64,000 nucleotides of DNA from Gymnopus androsaceus JB14 (GCA_009733575.1 ML769399.1:160653-224652), one strand, 5' to 3'; numbered from the stretch's first letter, positions 32,297-44,410 are shown. Notes: generated from the letters alone by a model not told the origin. Numbers and translations: made by a program.

Positions 32297-33182
32297 TGTT
32301 GTTGCAGCGTAGAAAAGAAGAAGCGTTTAGGATAGAACGGCTGCAATTTGTATGAAGGCATTTTTATGACGTTATTTTTCGTGAAATATTCTACCCGTTA
32401 CTTTGATGGGTCTTACTTGGTCTGCTTACATTCTATTCTGTCTATGTTCACTCTTCGTTATCATTCCTACTCCCCATGATACCTCTTTTGGAGAAACTCC
32501 CAGTTTAGAGGGAGCTGTTCGGCCACATCTGGCCTACAAATAATTAATTTTGAGTCATGGTGCTGCATAGTGACATATGTGTTGCTGCAGCACATCATTG
32601 CGTCGAGAGTTTTTGGCTTTTGAGAGTGGAAAGAACTGCAGTTTCAGAAGAGGAGATTGTCAAAATTGCAAATTGATTGAAGTCCGAATTAACATATGAA
32701 GGACATTTCTCTCTGGATCTCTGAGGTGGTATAGGTGAAAATTCTCTAAGGCAATGTTTATGTGCCAAAAATATTGGACACTGGACAGTAAAATGTGGTC
32801 CAGAACATAGAAAATAAGTTTTTGTGGCATACATTTATTGAAATGAGTAGGTTGATGAATGACACAGTAGGTTTTGATGTAAGAGTATGCTCAAGAAAGT
32901 AGGTAAATGAGTAGGAGTAGAATTTTCACAAAAACTGATCTCATACATTTTTCATCATTTAATGTACATTTACTCAAAATTGGCTGTTTTTACTCCGTGG
33001 ATGTACTTTTAGCACATATTTTTACTACTTGTGGGTACTTGATGATAATTGTCAATTCCAATGTGTACTTTACCAGCATTGAATTTGATATGCTGCTAGG
33101 TCCCACTTATAGGTATCTCTGCTCTGGCCACTCAGTTGTGTATATCTGAAACTATTGATTTTACTTGCATACCTTCCCAGTG
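32297..33182. other. Gene-poor interval
   Basis: AT-rich, short frames only. No motif, tRNA or transposon end recognised. Confidence 0.4.
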
Positions 33183-33306
33183 TACTCTTGAGCTTCGTAT
33201 TTGGTAGTGTACTCTTGAGCTCCAGTGGCATACTCTTGAGCTCCTGTGGCATACTCTTGAGCTCCAGTGGTGTACTCTTGAGCTCCTGTGGCATACTCTT
33301 GAGCTT
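33183..33306. repeat. 21 bp minisatellite
   Basis: ACTCTTGAGCTCC(A/T)GTGG(C/T)(A/G)T repeated about five times from 33211, preceded by a diverged unit at 33183. The unit is a multiple of three and both strands stay open. On the minus strand it would encode (ELKSMPQ/L)n, but no gene context supports translation. Confidence 0.8.
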
Positions 33307-34551
33307 CTCTGATCTACGTCTGAGAGAATTTCAGGCAAGCATATGGAACAGCTCCTCAAATGCAACAAGAGCATCACTTCCCCCCTTGCTCATCCCACCC
33401 ATCTGCTCCCCATACCTCTCGTTCGCAGTGTTCGTGATGGTGACATCCAATTTAATGAATGGTGATCCATCTTTTTGCTCATATCCAGTGTATCCATGCA
33501 TCCACTGCGTAGTCAAAATTATTTTCTGAACAAGTCGAAAATTCTAAGTTAAATTGAGGCGAGTGGGCGCTTAAGCCAACTGTGCTAAAACCGTGAGATT
33601 ATTCACCAGTCGCCGCATTCGCGGCACTTTGATTGACTTCATCATCAAATGTTGTTGTGAGACACTAAGGCGAAATGGGCCGAGTCTAGTAAATATGGGC
33701 AACTTACTGTTGACTGAAATAATCAAATGCTTCTCTCTTTCTTTCTCATTTTTCAAAGAAAAGAAAAGAAACATCCACAATACATTTATATTGCTGCTTA
33801 AGATGGCAGCATTCGACGCTGTGGTCATCATGTGCAGAAAGAAACTTGAAACTCGTATGAACTTGAAGACAAAGCAATGGTGGTAAAAAGACAGTAGTAG
33901 ATGATGAAGTCAGTGACACATTCACGGGTCCAAGAAGTACATGATCCTGGGGTCAGTGAATGTCAACAGGTCTCAACCAATGCTCAACCGGTGTCAACCA
34001 GATTCACCGGGACTCACAGGATCAGTAGCTTCTCCAAGTACTTTCACAACTCACACTCAACAAGAAATAAGTTGATTGACTAGAATATTTGACCCTTTGA
34101 GTAAAATATCGCTACACAAACCACGGAATACCCAAAGTACAATGTAAGCTTATCCAGTACCTTTTTATGATGAAAAATACCGTCATAAATTTGACCTCCA
34201 CTTCGCACTCTACTTATACAATAGATGTTCGTTGCAAAAGCAGTGTCATTTGAAGAACAATAGATTCTATGGACAAATGCATTCGCCGTTCGGAGGACAT
34301 AGAAGAACAAGTTGAACAACAAAAAACCAACGCGTACGACAGATCGCATGATGTTTGTGGGCCCACATTTACTGTATTCGTTGTTGAAGAAACAAGGTGT
34401 CAAGAACGACAGATTCCATAGATATAGTTCGTGTGCTTGAATCTGCTTGAATGCGCGCGCACCAAGTTTAAATTAAGATCAAGAAGCGCCTAACGGCAAA
34501 ACCGGCCCCTAACAACTGGCAACCGCTTCGCTGTTCACCGCAACCTGCTTA
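33307..34551. other. Gene-poor interval upstream of the MID1-type gene
   Basis: No coding potential recognised. Around 33950-34010 the phrase (C/G)TCAACC(A/G)G recurs a few times without a fixed period. The MID1-type promoter should lie in the last few hundred bases. Confidence 0.4.
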
Positions 34552-36109
34552 ATGCTTCCACAAACACTATTATGCCTTCTTAATGCTGTCATTATCCAGG
34601 CAGCTACCACCCAGCTATCTTTGAATAACGTTGTATCGCTCAACTCCCAAAATATTCCGTCTTCCCCAACCTTTTCCCTTCCAACAGCGCAAAATTTAAC
34701 CATTACGATTGCTTATTGCTCCTCGGACACGTCCTCAGCGCGTTTTTTCGTCACAAATGATACCACAGTGGATGATCCTGGGCCAGATGGAGGTACAGAC
34801 GTATACGAGATATCGATAGCGGAAGGACTGGGAACCTTTTCTGGCGCCTTCTTGAATGGAGGAGTCTTGGCAGTAGACGTCGTGGATAGTTCAAACTCTT
34901 TTTCCTTTGAAATTGGTGCATCAGATAGTGGTAAGCTGATATAGGAGTCTTGGCTGTTGGCTCCAAATTGCAGCAGCAAAGAATTTAATTATAATTATTT
35001 GACAGGACCAATACATGAAGTGCTGGTTGCATTCCCGCTATTAGGCGATACAACTTCAAATCAAGCCTTGCTTTTTTCACCTCCGTTTGACCCGCTCACG
35101 TTCACGGATCCTACATATCCAAACTATACCCTGCCTGGTCCTTCATTATCACTTCCGTCACCGCCAGGTTCTTCCCCAAATTACACCCTAGTAGTAGCTC
35201 CTACGTCGTCACAGAACTTGACGAGCTTACCGCAAACTGCATGTATGATCTCCTCCCAGTCATCATCTGGAACCATTGCAAACGAAAGTTTGTGGCCGAG
35301 AGACGAAGATGGATGGAGAACGCAGTGGATACTAGAAGGCCTTGCCTCGGAGACCAACTACACTGCATACGTCGTGGAAGATAACACGAAGCTGAGCGGT
35401 CCTATGTATTTTGTAACCAAGTCTGGTGAGTACTGTCTCGATACTGGTTATCTCTTTCTACCTGGCTTATCAGACTTCCACAGCCGTATTCGCCTGCCCA
35501 TTAGCTGCTTTCCTACCATATTGCCCTGGTGTAACATATGCCGTTCCCCTTCCCTCTCCAGGTTCTGATTCATCCATCTACGATTCCACTAACATACCCT
35601 CCAATATTTCGGATATACTGACTGCATACATGACCAACTTCACAACATCTCTTACGGTGCAAGCGTGTGGCAGAGATTACTATTCTCCACTCCAGACTTG
35701 CGCGGACTGCCAAAGAGCGTACTTTCGCTGGTTGTGCGCCATCAGCTTTCCTAGATGTAGCGAGGAAAGTCCTACTATCAGCTCGACTTCTTCCTCCGCT
35801 AGCTCGACGAATCTACCAACTGTTACTTCCGCTCTCCAAGCCCAAGCAACGTCCTCTCCGCCCCGAAATCCCACTTTCCCATCCCTGAATATGTCGTATT
35901 CTGTGCTGCTACCATGCATAGAGACGTGTCAAGCAGCGGATAGAGCATGTCCATATTTCCTCGGGTTTGCCTGCCCGTATGCACAATTCAACGCAAACTC
36001 GAGTTATGGTGTGGGCTACATAGATGGTGCTTCCCCGGGTCAACAGGGATTAGGCACACCAGGAGTTGCGCAAGATCGATGGGGAAATGTGTGGTGTAAT
36101 TTGGTGTAG
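34552..36109 (+). CDS. MID1: Mid1-type stretch-activated Ca2+ channel subunit
   Basis: Exons 34552-34930, 35006-35425 and 35484-36109 join to 474 residues plus stop, in phase. A signal peptide (MLPQTLLCLLNAVIIQAA) precedes a Ser/Thr-rich N-glycosylated ectodomain. The diagnostic Cys-rich C-terminus includes FACPLAAFLPYCPGVTYAVP, QACGRDYYSPLQTCADCQRA, YFRWLCAISFPRCSE and LPCIETCQAADRACPYFLGF. Mid1 pairs with Cch1 in the plasma membrane high-affinity Ca2+ influx system used in mating and stress. The second junction uses CCACAG (35483) rather than the earlier TATCAG, giving TKSAVFACP. Convergent with valyl-tRNA synthetase, 300 bp between stops. The protein is shorter than some relatives, with a Ser/Thr linker in the Cys domain. 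Confidence 0.9.
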
Positions 36110-36409
36110 ATAGCAGGACCTCCGATGCGGCGAGTGTACTTCAAATCTAATGCTACATACTGTTTATATGTGTAAATTATTTGGGTATTAATGTCTGACA
36201 GAATTTCGGATACTTCAGCCACTGCATTCTATGACTCTGCACCCAGCATGTTTGCCTATCGATTCAAAGCTGCGGGAATACAGGCTCAGAAATTATTGGA
36301 CGCCGTCGCATAGTTCAGTATGACTAGCTCGCATTGCTCCTTAGACTTACATTGACCGTACGCGCAGAAAAGAAAGAGCGAATGTACAGTATATCTAATA
36401 TTGCACCAT
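36110..36409. other. Convergent 3' region between MID1-type gene and valyl-tRNA synthetase
   Basis: AT-rich; ATAAATAAT-like polyadenylation elements at both ends. No coding potential seen. Confidence 0.4.
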
Positions 36410-36691
36410 TTATTTCAAATCTGCAAACATTGCCTTCGAAGACTCTAACGTAGCAATCTCGGCTTCCAAAGTTCTCCTCTACATTCATTTAAATCAGTTA
36501 ACCAATCCACAAACATTGTAAAACAGGACATGCAACTCACCCTATCATCATTCCCCAGACGAACATTTTCCGGCACAGTCGTTTCATAATCCGCTTGCGA
36601 TTCCAATTTCGTGATCTTTTGGAGGCTCATCTGCGCAATGTCGAGTTTCTTCTCGCATTTGGAAATTTCGACGTCGAGGTCTACGTTACCC

Positions 36692-36740
<49 letters not shown>

Positions 36741-39700
36741 CCTTAGTACTTTGATCAAGGAGGTGAAAAACAATAACAAAGACGTACCCTTACGAGGGTA
36801 TGCACGACGATTGTCGACGTAACGAGAGTGCTCCCGCAGCCTGCAGGGATGTCTTTGGCATCGCGGACGACCTTGGCACTCGTGCAGCCCTTTGTCAGCG
36901 TAACGATAGTGGGCACTTGAGATTCGAACAAAATGGCCTCCTCCTCTGTCTTCGTGTGTATGAAGACTATATACACACACAAGTTAGCCAATATAACACG
37001 AACACAACGACGGAAGAATAACTTGCATTGAATGTTGCTCTGAAGGCTATACGAAGCAGCTAATGATCGCCCAGCACGAAGCACAGCAAACACCAAGTCA
37101 AACTGCTTATCTGCGTCTTTGAAGACGAACGCAGAGTCCTATATACAGGAGTGATAGTAAGAAGCAACACCTATGCGAGACAAAAAAAGGACTCACATTC
37201 ACAGGGAACGAAGACACCATGATCGATGGTGTGGGGTCATTCGGTCTTCTAGGTAGCCGTTGCCAGAGCTCCTCGGTCACATAAGGCATGAACGGGTGAA
37301 GGAGACGTAGGCCATGGTCTAGGCATGTGTAGAGGGTTTGTTGAGCTGACTGGCTGGTAGCGGCGGATGCGGACTCGTCTGTCATGGGCTTCATGGCTTC
37401 CTGTAAGAAGGGGGAAAAAAGGTTAAATACGACGCATCAAAGAGACGGAAATTCGACGCACGATATAAACATCACAAAGCTCGTACAACCAAAAGTTGTA
37501 CACGGCGTTAGTGGCAGCCATAAAGTTGCGCTCGGCGAGTTGAGCATTGACTTCCGTGGCAGCAATGTTGAGCTTGTGTAGAACCCACTGTTCTACGAGG
37601 CTTTCATTACCGGTTGGCTAGAGGAAGCGAGCATTCAGCCTGGACAATTCGGCGATTCTCCAGAAGGAGTGCATACCTTCGCCTGTGACTCAGGAACAAA
37701 AGAGCCCTCCAACTTGAGCATCGCAAATTTAGTCGCGTTGAAAACCTTGTTACAAAACTTGCGGTATCCTTCTACACGCAGAATTTCAAGGTTTATATCT
37801 CGACCTGAACCCATGAACCAACGTCAATCAAGCTGCACAATGTTATGTGCACGACAACGTACCTCCTCCCGAATATGCACAAAGCGCAAACCTCAGCGCA
37901 TCCGTACCACATTGAGGAATACCCTTGGGGAAATCCTTCTTCTGTCCAGCCTTGGCTTTCGCAATCTCCTTCTCATCCAAATTCCCTTCGGACAATTTCT
38001 CGTGTAGCTCTTCCAGTGACAGTCCCTGTATCACATCAATGGGGTCGATAACATTTCCAAGAGATTTGCTCATTTTCCTTCCGTGCGCGTCTCGAATCAT
38101 TGCATGGCAGTAAACCTCCTTGAACGGCATCTGCCCTGTGAGTTTGATACCCAGCATGACCATACGGGCTACCCAGAAGAACAGGATATCCCAACCTGTC
38201 TCGAGTAGCGATGTTGGGTAGAATGTTTGGAAATCGGAAGTCTATCATTGAATCACGGTCAGTGAGAGTGGATAGACAAACGCCAAGACGCACCTTATCA
38301 GGCCAGCCTAAAATCGAAAATGGCCAGAGGCCAGACGAAAACCAGGTATCGAGAACATCCTCATCCTGGTGAAGAGTGAACTTGGCGCCGGCAGCAAGTG
38401 CCGTTGCACGTTCTGTTGCCTGTTCAAGGTCGCGTCCCACTACCCAGTTTTCTCCATCGTCTCGCTATGAAGGAGCCAATGTTCAACATTTAGTAAGGGA
38501 AAGATCGATATACGTACGCTCTGCTCCCGACCCTCAATATCAACAAAGTATGCAGGACATCGGTGACCCCACCACAGTTGCGGGATACACACCAGTCCTG
38601 GATGCCCTCCAGCCATCGATACCACTCGTTTTCGGATTGTTTAGGGATTGATTTCAAGTTCACCGGCTCTGGTACGCTGCAAATTGTATCTCTTAGAAAC
38701 AAAATCAAAATGAAAAGAACAGATTACGCACCTTGATAGCCTCTTCAGCAAGAGGTTTGCAGTTCACCCACCATTGAGGCTTGAGAATAGGCTCGATGAT
38801 GTCTCCGGATTTACTAGACATTAATCAGAGTCGGGTCAGCTGAAGCATTCAAAGAACGCACCTGCAGATAGGGATCTGCATAGGATTGTCTTTCGCCTCG
38901 ACATACAATCCCTTCTCCTGCAATGCTTTCACGACAGCTACACGTGCATGGAACCTCTTCATGCCTTTGAAAGTCTCTCCAGCATTAAAGTTGAAGGTTC
39001 CATCGTCGTTTAAAATATTGATGAACGCGAGCTTGTGACGTTGACCGACTTCGTAGTCGTTAGGATCGTGAGCAGGAGTAATCTTCACAGCACCGGTTCC
39101 GAATTCCATATCCACCATAGCATCGGCAATGATAGGTATCCGACGGTCAACGAAAGGATGTACAGCGAATTTTCCGTGAAGATGCTTGTACCGCGTATCG
39201 TCAGGATGGACAGCGATGGCAGTATCACCGAGCATAGTTTCAGGACGGGTGGTAGCGACGATGAGTTTGTCTTCTGATCCTTCGATAGGATAGGCAAAGC
39301 TGGTGATGACGCCGAATTCAAACTTTTCCTTTACATCGTAACCTGGGACGTTTAATAGTGTGCGCCCGGCTAGCTGCTTCTGGTCGACTTCGAGATTGGA
39401 CAGAGTGGTGTTGAGGCGCACACACCAGTTGACGAGACGATTTGCGCGGTAAAGAACACCATCTTCGTGCAGGCGGCAAAAGTTTTCGTTTACAGCTTTG
39501 CAAAGAGACTGGCAATCGTGAGCGAGTGTAATGAACACAGACCGTTGGACTTACAGGGTTCATCGTAAACGCTACACGTTCCCAATCATAACTACCACCC
39601 AATCGAGTGAGTTGGTCTGTTATTCGAGCCTGATACTCGTTTTTCCAATCCATGACAGTCTCCAGAAACTTTTCACGGCCAAGATCATGACGCGTCTGTC

Positions 39701-40425
39701 CAGTAGACTTGAACAGTCGCTTTTCAACTACAGATTGAGTCGATATGCCAGCATGATCGAATCCAGGAATGAAAAGAGTAGTCTTTCCAAGCATACGATT
39801 CCAGCGCACAAGACCATCTTGGATTGCAGTCGTAAGAGCATGGCCAATGTGTAGACTTCCGGTAACGTTTGGCGGAGGTGCTGGAATCACGAAAAGTCCT
39901 TCTGGACGAACTTTTCCATCAGGAGTTAATTGGGGAGCAAAGAAGCCTTGAGTATTCCACCAATCGTACCAAGCAGATTCGACGGCGATTGGATTATAAC
40001 TGTTGGCCATGGGCTGAGAAAGATCTGAAGAATCTAAGCAATAATCAAAGTACAAATAACCCTACTCACCTTTCTTTTCGCCTTTTGGCGTAGTATTCAC
40101 GAACGGAGCCTCTTCTTCCTTCTTTTCCTTCTCAACTTTGGGCTTTTTCCCTCCTACAACAGCAACGGCGGCATTCTTTACAGATTTGGCAGCTAGTTTG
40201 GCTTCCTTCTCTAATCTCTTTGCCTCTTTCTTCGCTGAGAATTACAAGTCAGAGAGGACACAGGGCATCAGTGAGATAGATCATACCAGCACTCTTGGAA
40301 TTTGGGTCCGAGACATTATTCGGTATTGAAGGGGCTGGAGTCGTCGACATTTTGGCGGATGGAAGCTGGAATCTAGGAACTCGAGTCAGAAATCGATAGC
40401 GACTCAATCCGGCGACAAAATTCAT
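36410..40425 (-). CDS. VAS1: Valyl-tRNA synthetase, mitochondrial and cytosolic forms from one gene
   Basis: Class I synthetase, multi-exon, minus strand. A Lys/Glu/Ala-rich extension precedes [29 protein letters not shown] holds the HIGH motif; the editing domain includes [19 protein letters not shown] and [37 protein letters not shown] follows, then the [12 protein letters not shown] signature. The anticodon-binding domain ([15 protein letters not shown]) and a C-terminal coiled coil ending MFADLK come last. Two in-frame starts exist: ATG 40425 adds [20 protein letters not shown], a basic presequence, while ATG 40350 (AAAATGTCG) starts the cytosolic form, as in yeast VAS1. The exon around 38575-38645 needs one base removed from a CCC (AATCCCTAAA) and one added before CAACTG to read [24 protein letters not shown]. 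As printed it has a stop. The gene is probably functional, with consensus errors. Confidence 0.93.
36694..36737. repeat. (GA)22 microsatellite at a splice acceptor
   Basis: Forty-four bases of perfect GA on the plus strand. On the coding minus strand it is (TC)22 immediately followed by CAG and the exon GGTAACGTAGAC of valyl-tRNA synthetase, so it forms the polypyrimidine tract of that intron. Confidence 0.9.
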
Positions 40426-40960
40426 CGAGTCACATGTCAAAATCTTTCCAGCCAAAAAAAGTCGCGTCCAGTCAAACGCGTTCGTCCCTGAAATACTTTA
40501 TGTTATCGTTTCTACCGTATAAACATTATTTGTACACAAAACTAGGAGGATTAAAAGGATTTGGGCTGTGATAGTGTGGGTGTTGGAAAGACCTGACGAA
40601 CTCGCTGGGATGGACCAACGTACGTCGTACGGAATGCAGTCAGCTCGGGCATCACTTGATAATATTTATATGTTGCGGAAGAAAGTGAGGCAGAACGTAT
40701 AAAGAGCAGAACCCTCGCGATACATGTCTGCCCGCTTTTCCGATTCGTTGAACCTCTTTATAGCAGAATGCAAATCCTCCTTGAGCTTTTCAATTTCAGC
40801 TTCCCGTGTGTCAAACTCTGCTCCTAGAGTTCCCCCTTCTTCATCTGTATCAAGTCCACCTCCATCTGCTCAGCCTTTGGGCATGCAAGGATGCCAGTTC
40901 AACACGTATCAAAGAGACGACACATCTTACACTTGATTTGATTTGACTTTCTGTCATCGA
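40426..40960 (-). pseudogene. Partial duplicate of the coiled-coil gene and its 3' flank, next to VAS1
   Basis: 40407-40565 matches 44490-44670 (shared CGACAAAATTCATCGAGTC and TTATTTGTACACAAAACTA). 40585-40915 matches 45570-45935 (shared CATCCTTGAGTTTTTC-like and CAAATCCTCCTTGAG blocks). Between them about 890 bp present in the parent, the exons for its C-terminus, are missing. The copy also has small deletions that break frame. It therefore cannot encode a product, although its left part overlaps the 5' end and mitochondrial start of VAS1. Confidence 0.8.
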
Positions 40961-41476
40961 GGTGGAGAGTGCAAACATCTTCGTGCAGTGTACATCTTCG
41001 GGTGTCAATCGAAGGTGCATCGGGGCTTGGTTCTCTTGAACCAGCAGTCAAACTTCATAGAATAGGGTCAGTGCAGAAGGGGATGGATAGCGAGTGAAAA
41101 ATCACCACGGCTCAGTAATGCAGCCCCACAGCAGTGGCGTATTCAAAGCAGCCTCGGATGCTTTTCTTCTGCTCCCGAAAGCCTTTTATCTCTCACACTG
41201 GTGCGCCTCCTTCTCTAAACAATACCAAAAATCAAATCTGTTTTCGGATACACTCTTATTCCTGGAATCATGTGGAATGTCAATTCAGAGCAAGAGTAGC
41301 AAGTACTATCCACTAATAGTAACAGCACACGGATGTATTTTCAACAGATTGTCGTAACTTTGGAAAATAAAATAAAAATTTAGGTGCATCCGATGGGAGC
41401 TGTTGGGAATGACTATAATAAAGCAACAACATAAATCAAGCTGGTGTCAGCTACCCCCATCATCTCACCTAGTACG
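40961..41476. other. Interval between the duplicate and the membrane-protein gene
   Basis: No coding potential recognised; similarity to the 45.9 kb region ends near 40930. Confidence 0.35.
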
Positions 41477-42832
41477 ATGTCGACCATGACACCAGAAGAG
41501 TCGGAACAAATTGCAGCTGCTGGGTCTGTATTCTTTCAAAATATGTCTGGTATGATATTGAGAAATGGACTCCTTGGTAAGCAATGTACATGAAGGTGGT
41601 GGAGGAGACACCTATCTAATAGGTTGCTACCAGGGGTATACATGCTGGTTTTCATCATTACCATGCATATCATCTTGTGCGCTTATTGACATGTTCCAGA
41701 TTGTGTAATACTAACACCTACATACTTATCTGAAACCACATGTGACATTATAGGCAAAAGGAAAATACTGGACAGGCACATAAAGCCTTGATTACAGTCC
41801 TTCTGGCGGGATTTGTGATGGTGGTGCTTGACACTTGTGCATATATTGCAAGTGATTTGTTCCTTGTCAAGTTTGGCTTGGTGGAGTCACTTCCAGGGGG
41901 TCTCATTACACAGGAGATGGCTGCCAACTTAAAAAACAGCCTAACTTACACTTTACAAAACTGGTCTGAGAATTTTCTTGTAAATTCTGCATAAATACTT
42001 CAGCTTGGGCATGAAAACTGATATTATATCCCATATACAGTACTTAATTGCTGATACAGCTATTGCTTGGAGAGCCTGTGTCCTGTTGGCAGAAAATAGA
42101 CTGATTCAATGGATGCTGTTGATCATACTACTGGCTGACATTGGTAGTATCTTCCATCATATATCCTTGACATATATACTGATATTTGAGACTATTTAGG
42201 TGTTAATATTGCTGATTGTGTTGTTGATACCAAAGCAGTGATCAACTCAAACTTTAATGGTTTAACCTTGGATTGGCTCATTACTTTGTGCAGTTTGGCA
42301 GTAAATGTTGTAGCAACATTGCTGATAGCTCATCGGGCATGGTGAGCATTAGGCACCTCATTCACCTCCAAGATACTTATTACATGTGTTGTTTCAGGAA
42401 GCATCATCAATCAACTGGTGCAATATTACACCATAAGAAAACACAAGTGGAAGCAATCCTTGCACTGATGGTTGAGTCTGGTGTAATTTTTGGTGTGGTA
42501 CAGGTCTGTGATTTTCTCAAATGTCAGGAAATATCCACAGTCATAACCATTATATGAAAAGACATCTTGTGTCATTTTTGGTGCACTGAAGATTCATGCG
42601 GCTAAATTCTCCCCTGTTGATAATGCCAATGCCTTTCTTCAAGGATTGACCATATACAGTGCTGTAAGTCTAACTCTATTCTAATACTAAGCTCCAAGAT
42701 TTGACATGAATTATTCAATATGTTTTCTTCAATCTATAGGTCCTGAATCCAGTTGCACTTGTCATCATGATTCAAACCGGAAGCACCTATGAGCAGAGTT
42801 TTCATTTGGAAGATGTTTCCTCTGGAAATTAA
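41477..42832 (+). CDS. Multi-pass membrane protein of a common agaric family
   Basis: Multiple exons from ATG 41477 (MSTMTPEESEQIAAAGSVFF). They encode successive hydrophobic helices: VYMLVFIITMHIILCAY, ALITVLLAGFVMVVLDTCAY, ISHIQYLIADTAIAWRACVL, NRLIQWMLLIILLADI, LDWLITLCSLAVNVVATLLI and AILALMVESGVIFGVVQ. The end is VLNPVALVIMIQTGSTYEQS, then FHLEDVSSGN and a stop at 42832. The IADT..WRA.VL motif and the helix pattern are typical of seven-helix Agaricomycete proteins of unknown function. Splice sites in the central part are only partly resolved; the intron after the first exon opens GTAAGC. No frame break was found in the parts read. The sequence is more AT-rich than neighbouring genes. Confidence 0.6.
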
Positions 42833-43589
42833 TCCAGTCCCAAATGTCAGCTAAAAACATCAAGATGTTAGATATGAGTTCAGCTTTTTTTTCTATTATT
42901 TTTTATTTTATTATCAGATCTTCTTGATCTTTTATTTGTTACTCTGCTCTCAAATTATTTTCCATTTTGGTATATTGAGCCATGGTCTCATAGCATGTGA
43001 AAAATCATTTACCACAGATTTGAAAGTAAATGAAGACCCTCTGAAAGCAACACCACCACCCCAAGCTTGACAAGGACCAAATTGACTATAATATTTTGGC
43101 AACTAGAAAGGACATGTCCAAGACATGTCATGAACAAGGCAATCAATGCTTGCCCATTTTTTTCCTTTTGTCTGCAGTGTAGTTGACGCCTGAGAATAAG
43201 AATGTGGCATCACTGGCATGAATATACCATGACATGGCACTCCAAACTATGATCCAATTGTGGCAGGGACACATAAGTGGACTACACAACATAGAGATAA
43301 AGATTTGGTTACAAGACTTTACAGAGGTCACTCGGGGATCGGGAAGACACACAAAAACTCGTAGCCATCAAGTAACACACCCAATGGCCATTTGATATGG
43401 CAGATTTCTTCCCATTTTTGCAGCACTTCCAAAGGCTCCTGGTGATCAACAAAGAAGTTACATCAGCAGAACTGGTGATCCACAGCAAGTCCTCTGTACA
43501 GACTGACAGCTCTGTGCTTCTGTGATGTATGGCTCTGTACAGTGCTGTACAGCAACACAGCAATCACAGCAATCACAGCAATCCACAAT
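42833..43589. other. Interval downstream of the damaged acetyltransferase
   Basis: AT-rich. Minus-strand frames here are unrecognised. A short tandem of AATCACAGC(A) units at 43553-43586 abuts the stop codon of the acetyltransferase gene. Confidence 0.4.
43553..43586. repeat. Short 10 bp tandem repeat
   Basis: CAGCAA(T/C)CACAG-type unit, three copies plus partial, directly 3' of the acetyltransferase stop codon. It may mark the breakpoint that removed the gene's C-terminus. Confidence 0.7.
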
Positions 43590-44410
43590 TCACCAGTTTG
43601 CTGATGTAGTAAAAACAGCAGACACAACACCTCCATCACTATCAGTATCTCCCTCAGCATATGACCCGAATATTCTACCGCGCAAGTCTGCAGATTGAAG
43701 GTAGTTCACTGGACTGGAGCTGAGTATCTTTTCGGCGTTCTGAGCGATATAGTCGAGATTAATGTGACCAATGTATATCCCTGGGTGGTTATTAGCAAAT
43801 ATCGTCACGGAACGGCAACAACGTACCTGCTTTCTTGGCCAGAGCTAAGCAAGCAGCAGGATGTGAGGATACAAGGCCTATTGCACCACACTTGAAGTCC
43901 CTCCCAGGCAACATCTTGATAAGAAACGTAGCAATGCCGCATTTACGCCATTCAGAGGAAACAACCAGTTGAGTTATCCAACAAATATTCGAACCTACAC
44001 AAGTTGCATTCTCATTAATGCCAAGACACATAGAAAGCAGCAGCAGATCCACCGTTAAACTTCCACACTGTTGCGAAAGCATGTCCGACGACTTTCTCCT
44101 GCCCGTGGAACGGTGCAAAAAGCAAGTATACTCTTGCTTGGATTGGTCCCGACCCACTGAGTACGAAGACGATCCACGTTCATTTTAACACGTCCGCCTG
44201 TGAGGTGCCCGTCAGACAGAGATGGATACTGACCCCTCAGCGGTTAAAATTACCGGGTTTCAGTGGTGCGACAACATCTTGATTCCATATCCCATAATTC
44301 TGGGCAAACAAGTCTGCACAAGCCTGAAGAGTCTCTTGCGTAACATCTGGTCCTTTCACGAGCTTGTATGACAGGAACGCGGGAGAAGAAGAGGAACCAG
44401 GAGAAGTCAT
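43590..44410 (-). pseudogene. GNAT-family acetyltransferase, frame-disrupted and C-terminally short
   Basis: Minus-strand exons begin at ATG 44410 (MTSPGSSSSPAFLSYKLVKG), with an intron 44253-44198. The next block GRVKMNVDRLRTQW is followed, one frame over, by YLLFAPFHGQEKVVGHAFAT and VWKFNG. After a further intron come CWITQLVVSSEWRKCGIATF (acetyl-CoA binding region) and LVSSHPAACLALAKKAG, and a last exon giving GIYIGHINLDYIAQNAEKIL up to VFTTSANW. The shift between RTQW and the next block is cured by dropping one base of the TGGGTC run near 44150. Relatives usually continue after SVFT with ~40 more residues; here a 10 bp tandem repeat follows instead. Either a pseudogene or a consensus error plus a shortened end. 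Confidence 0.65.
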
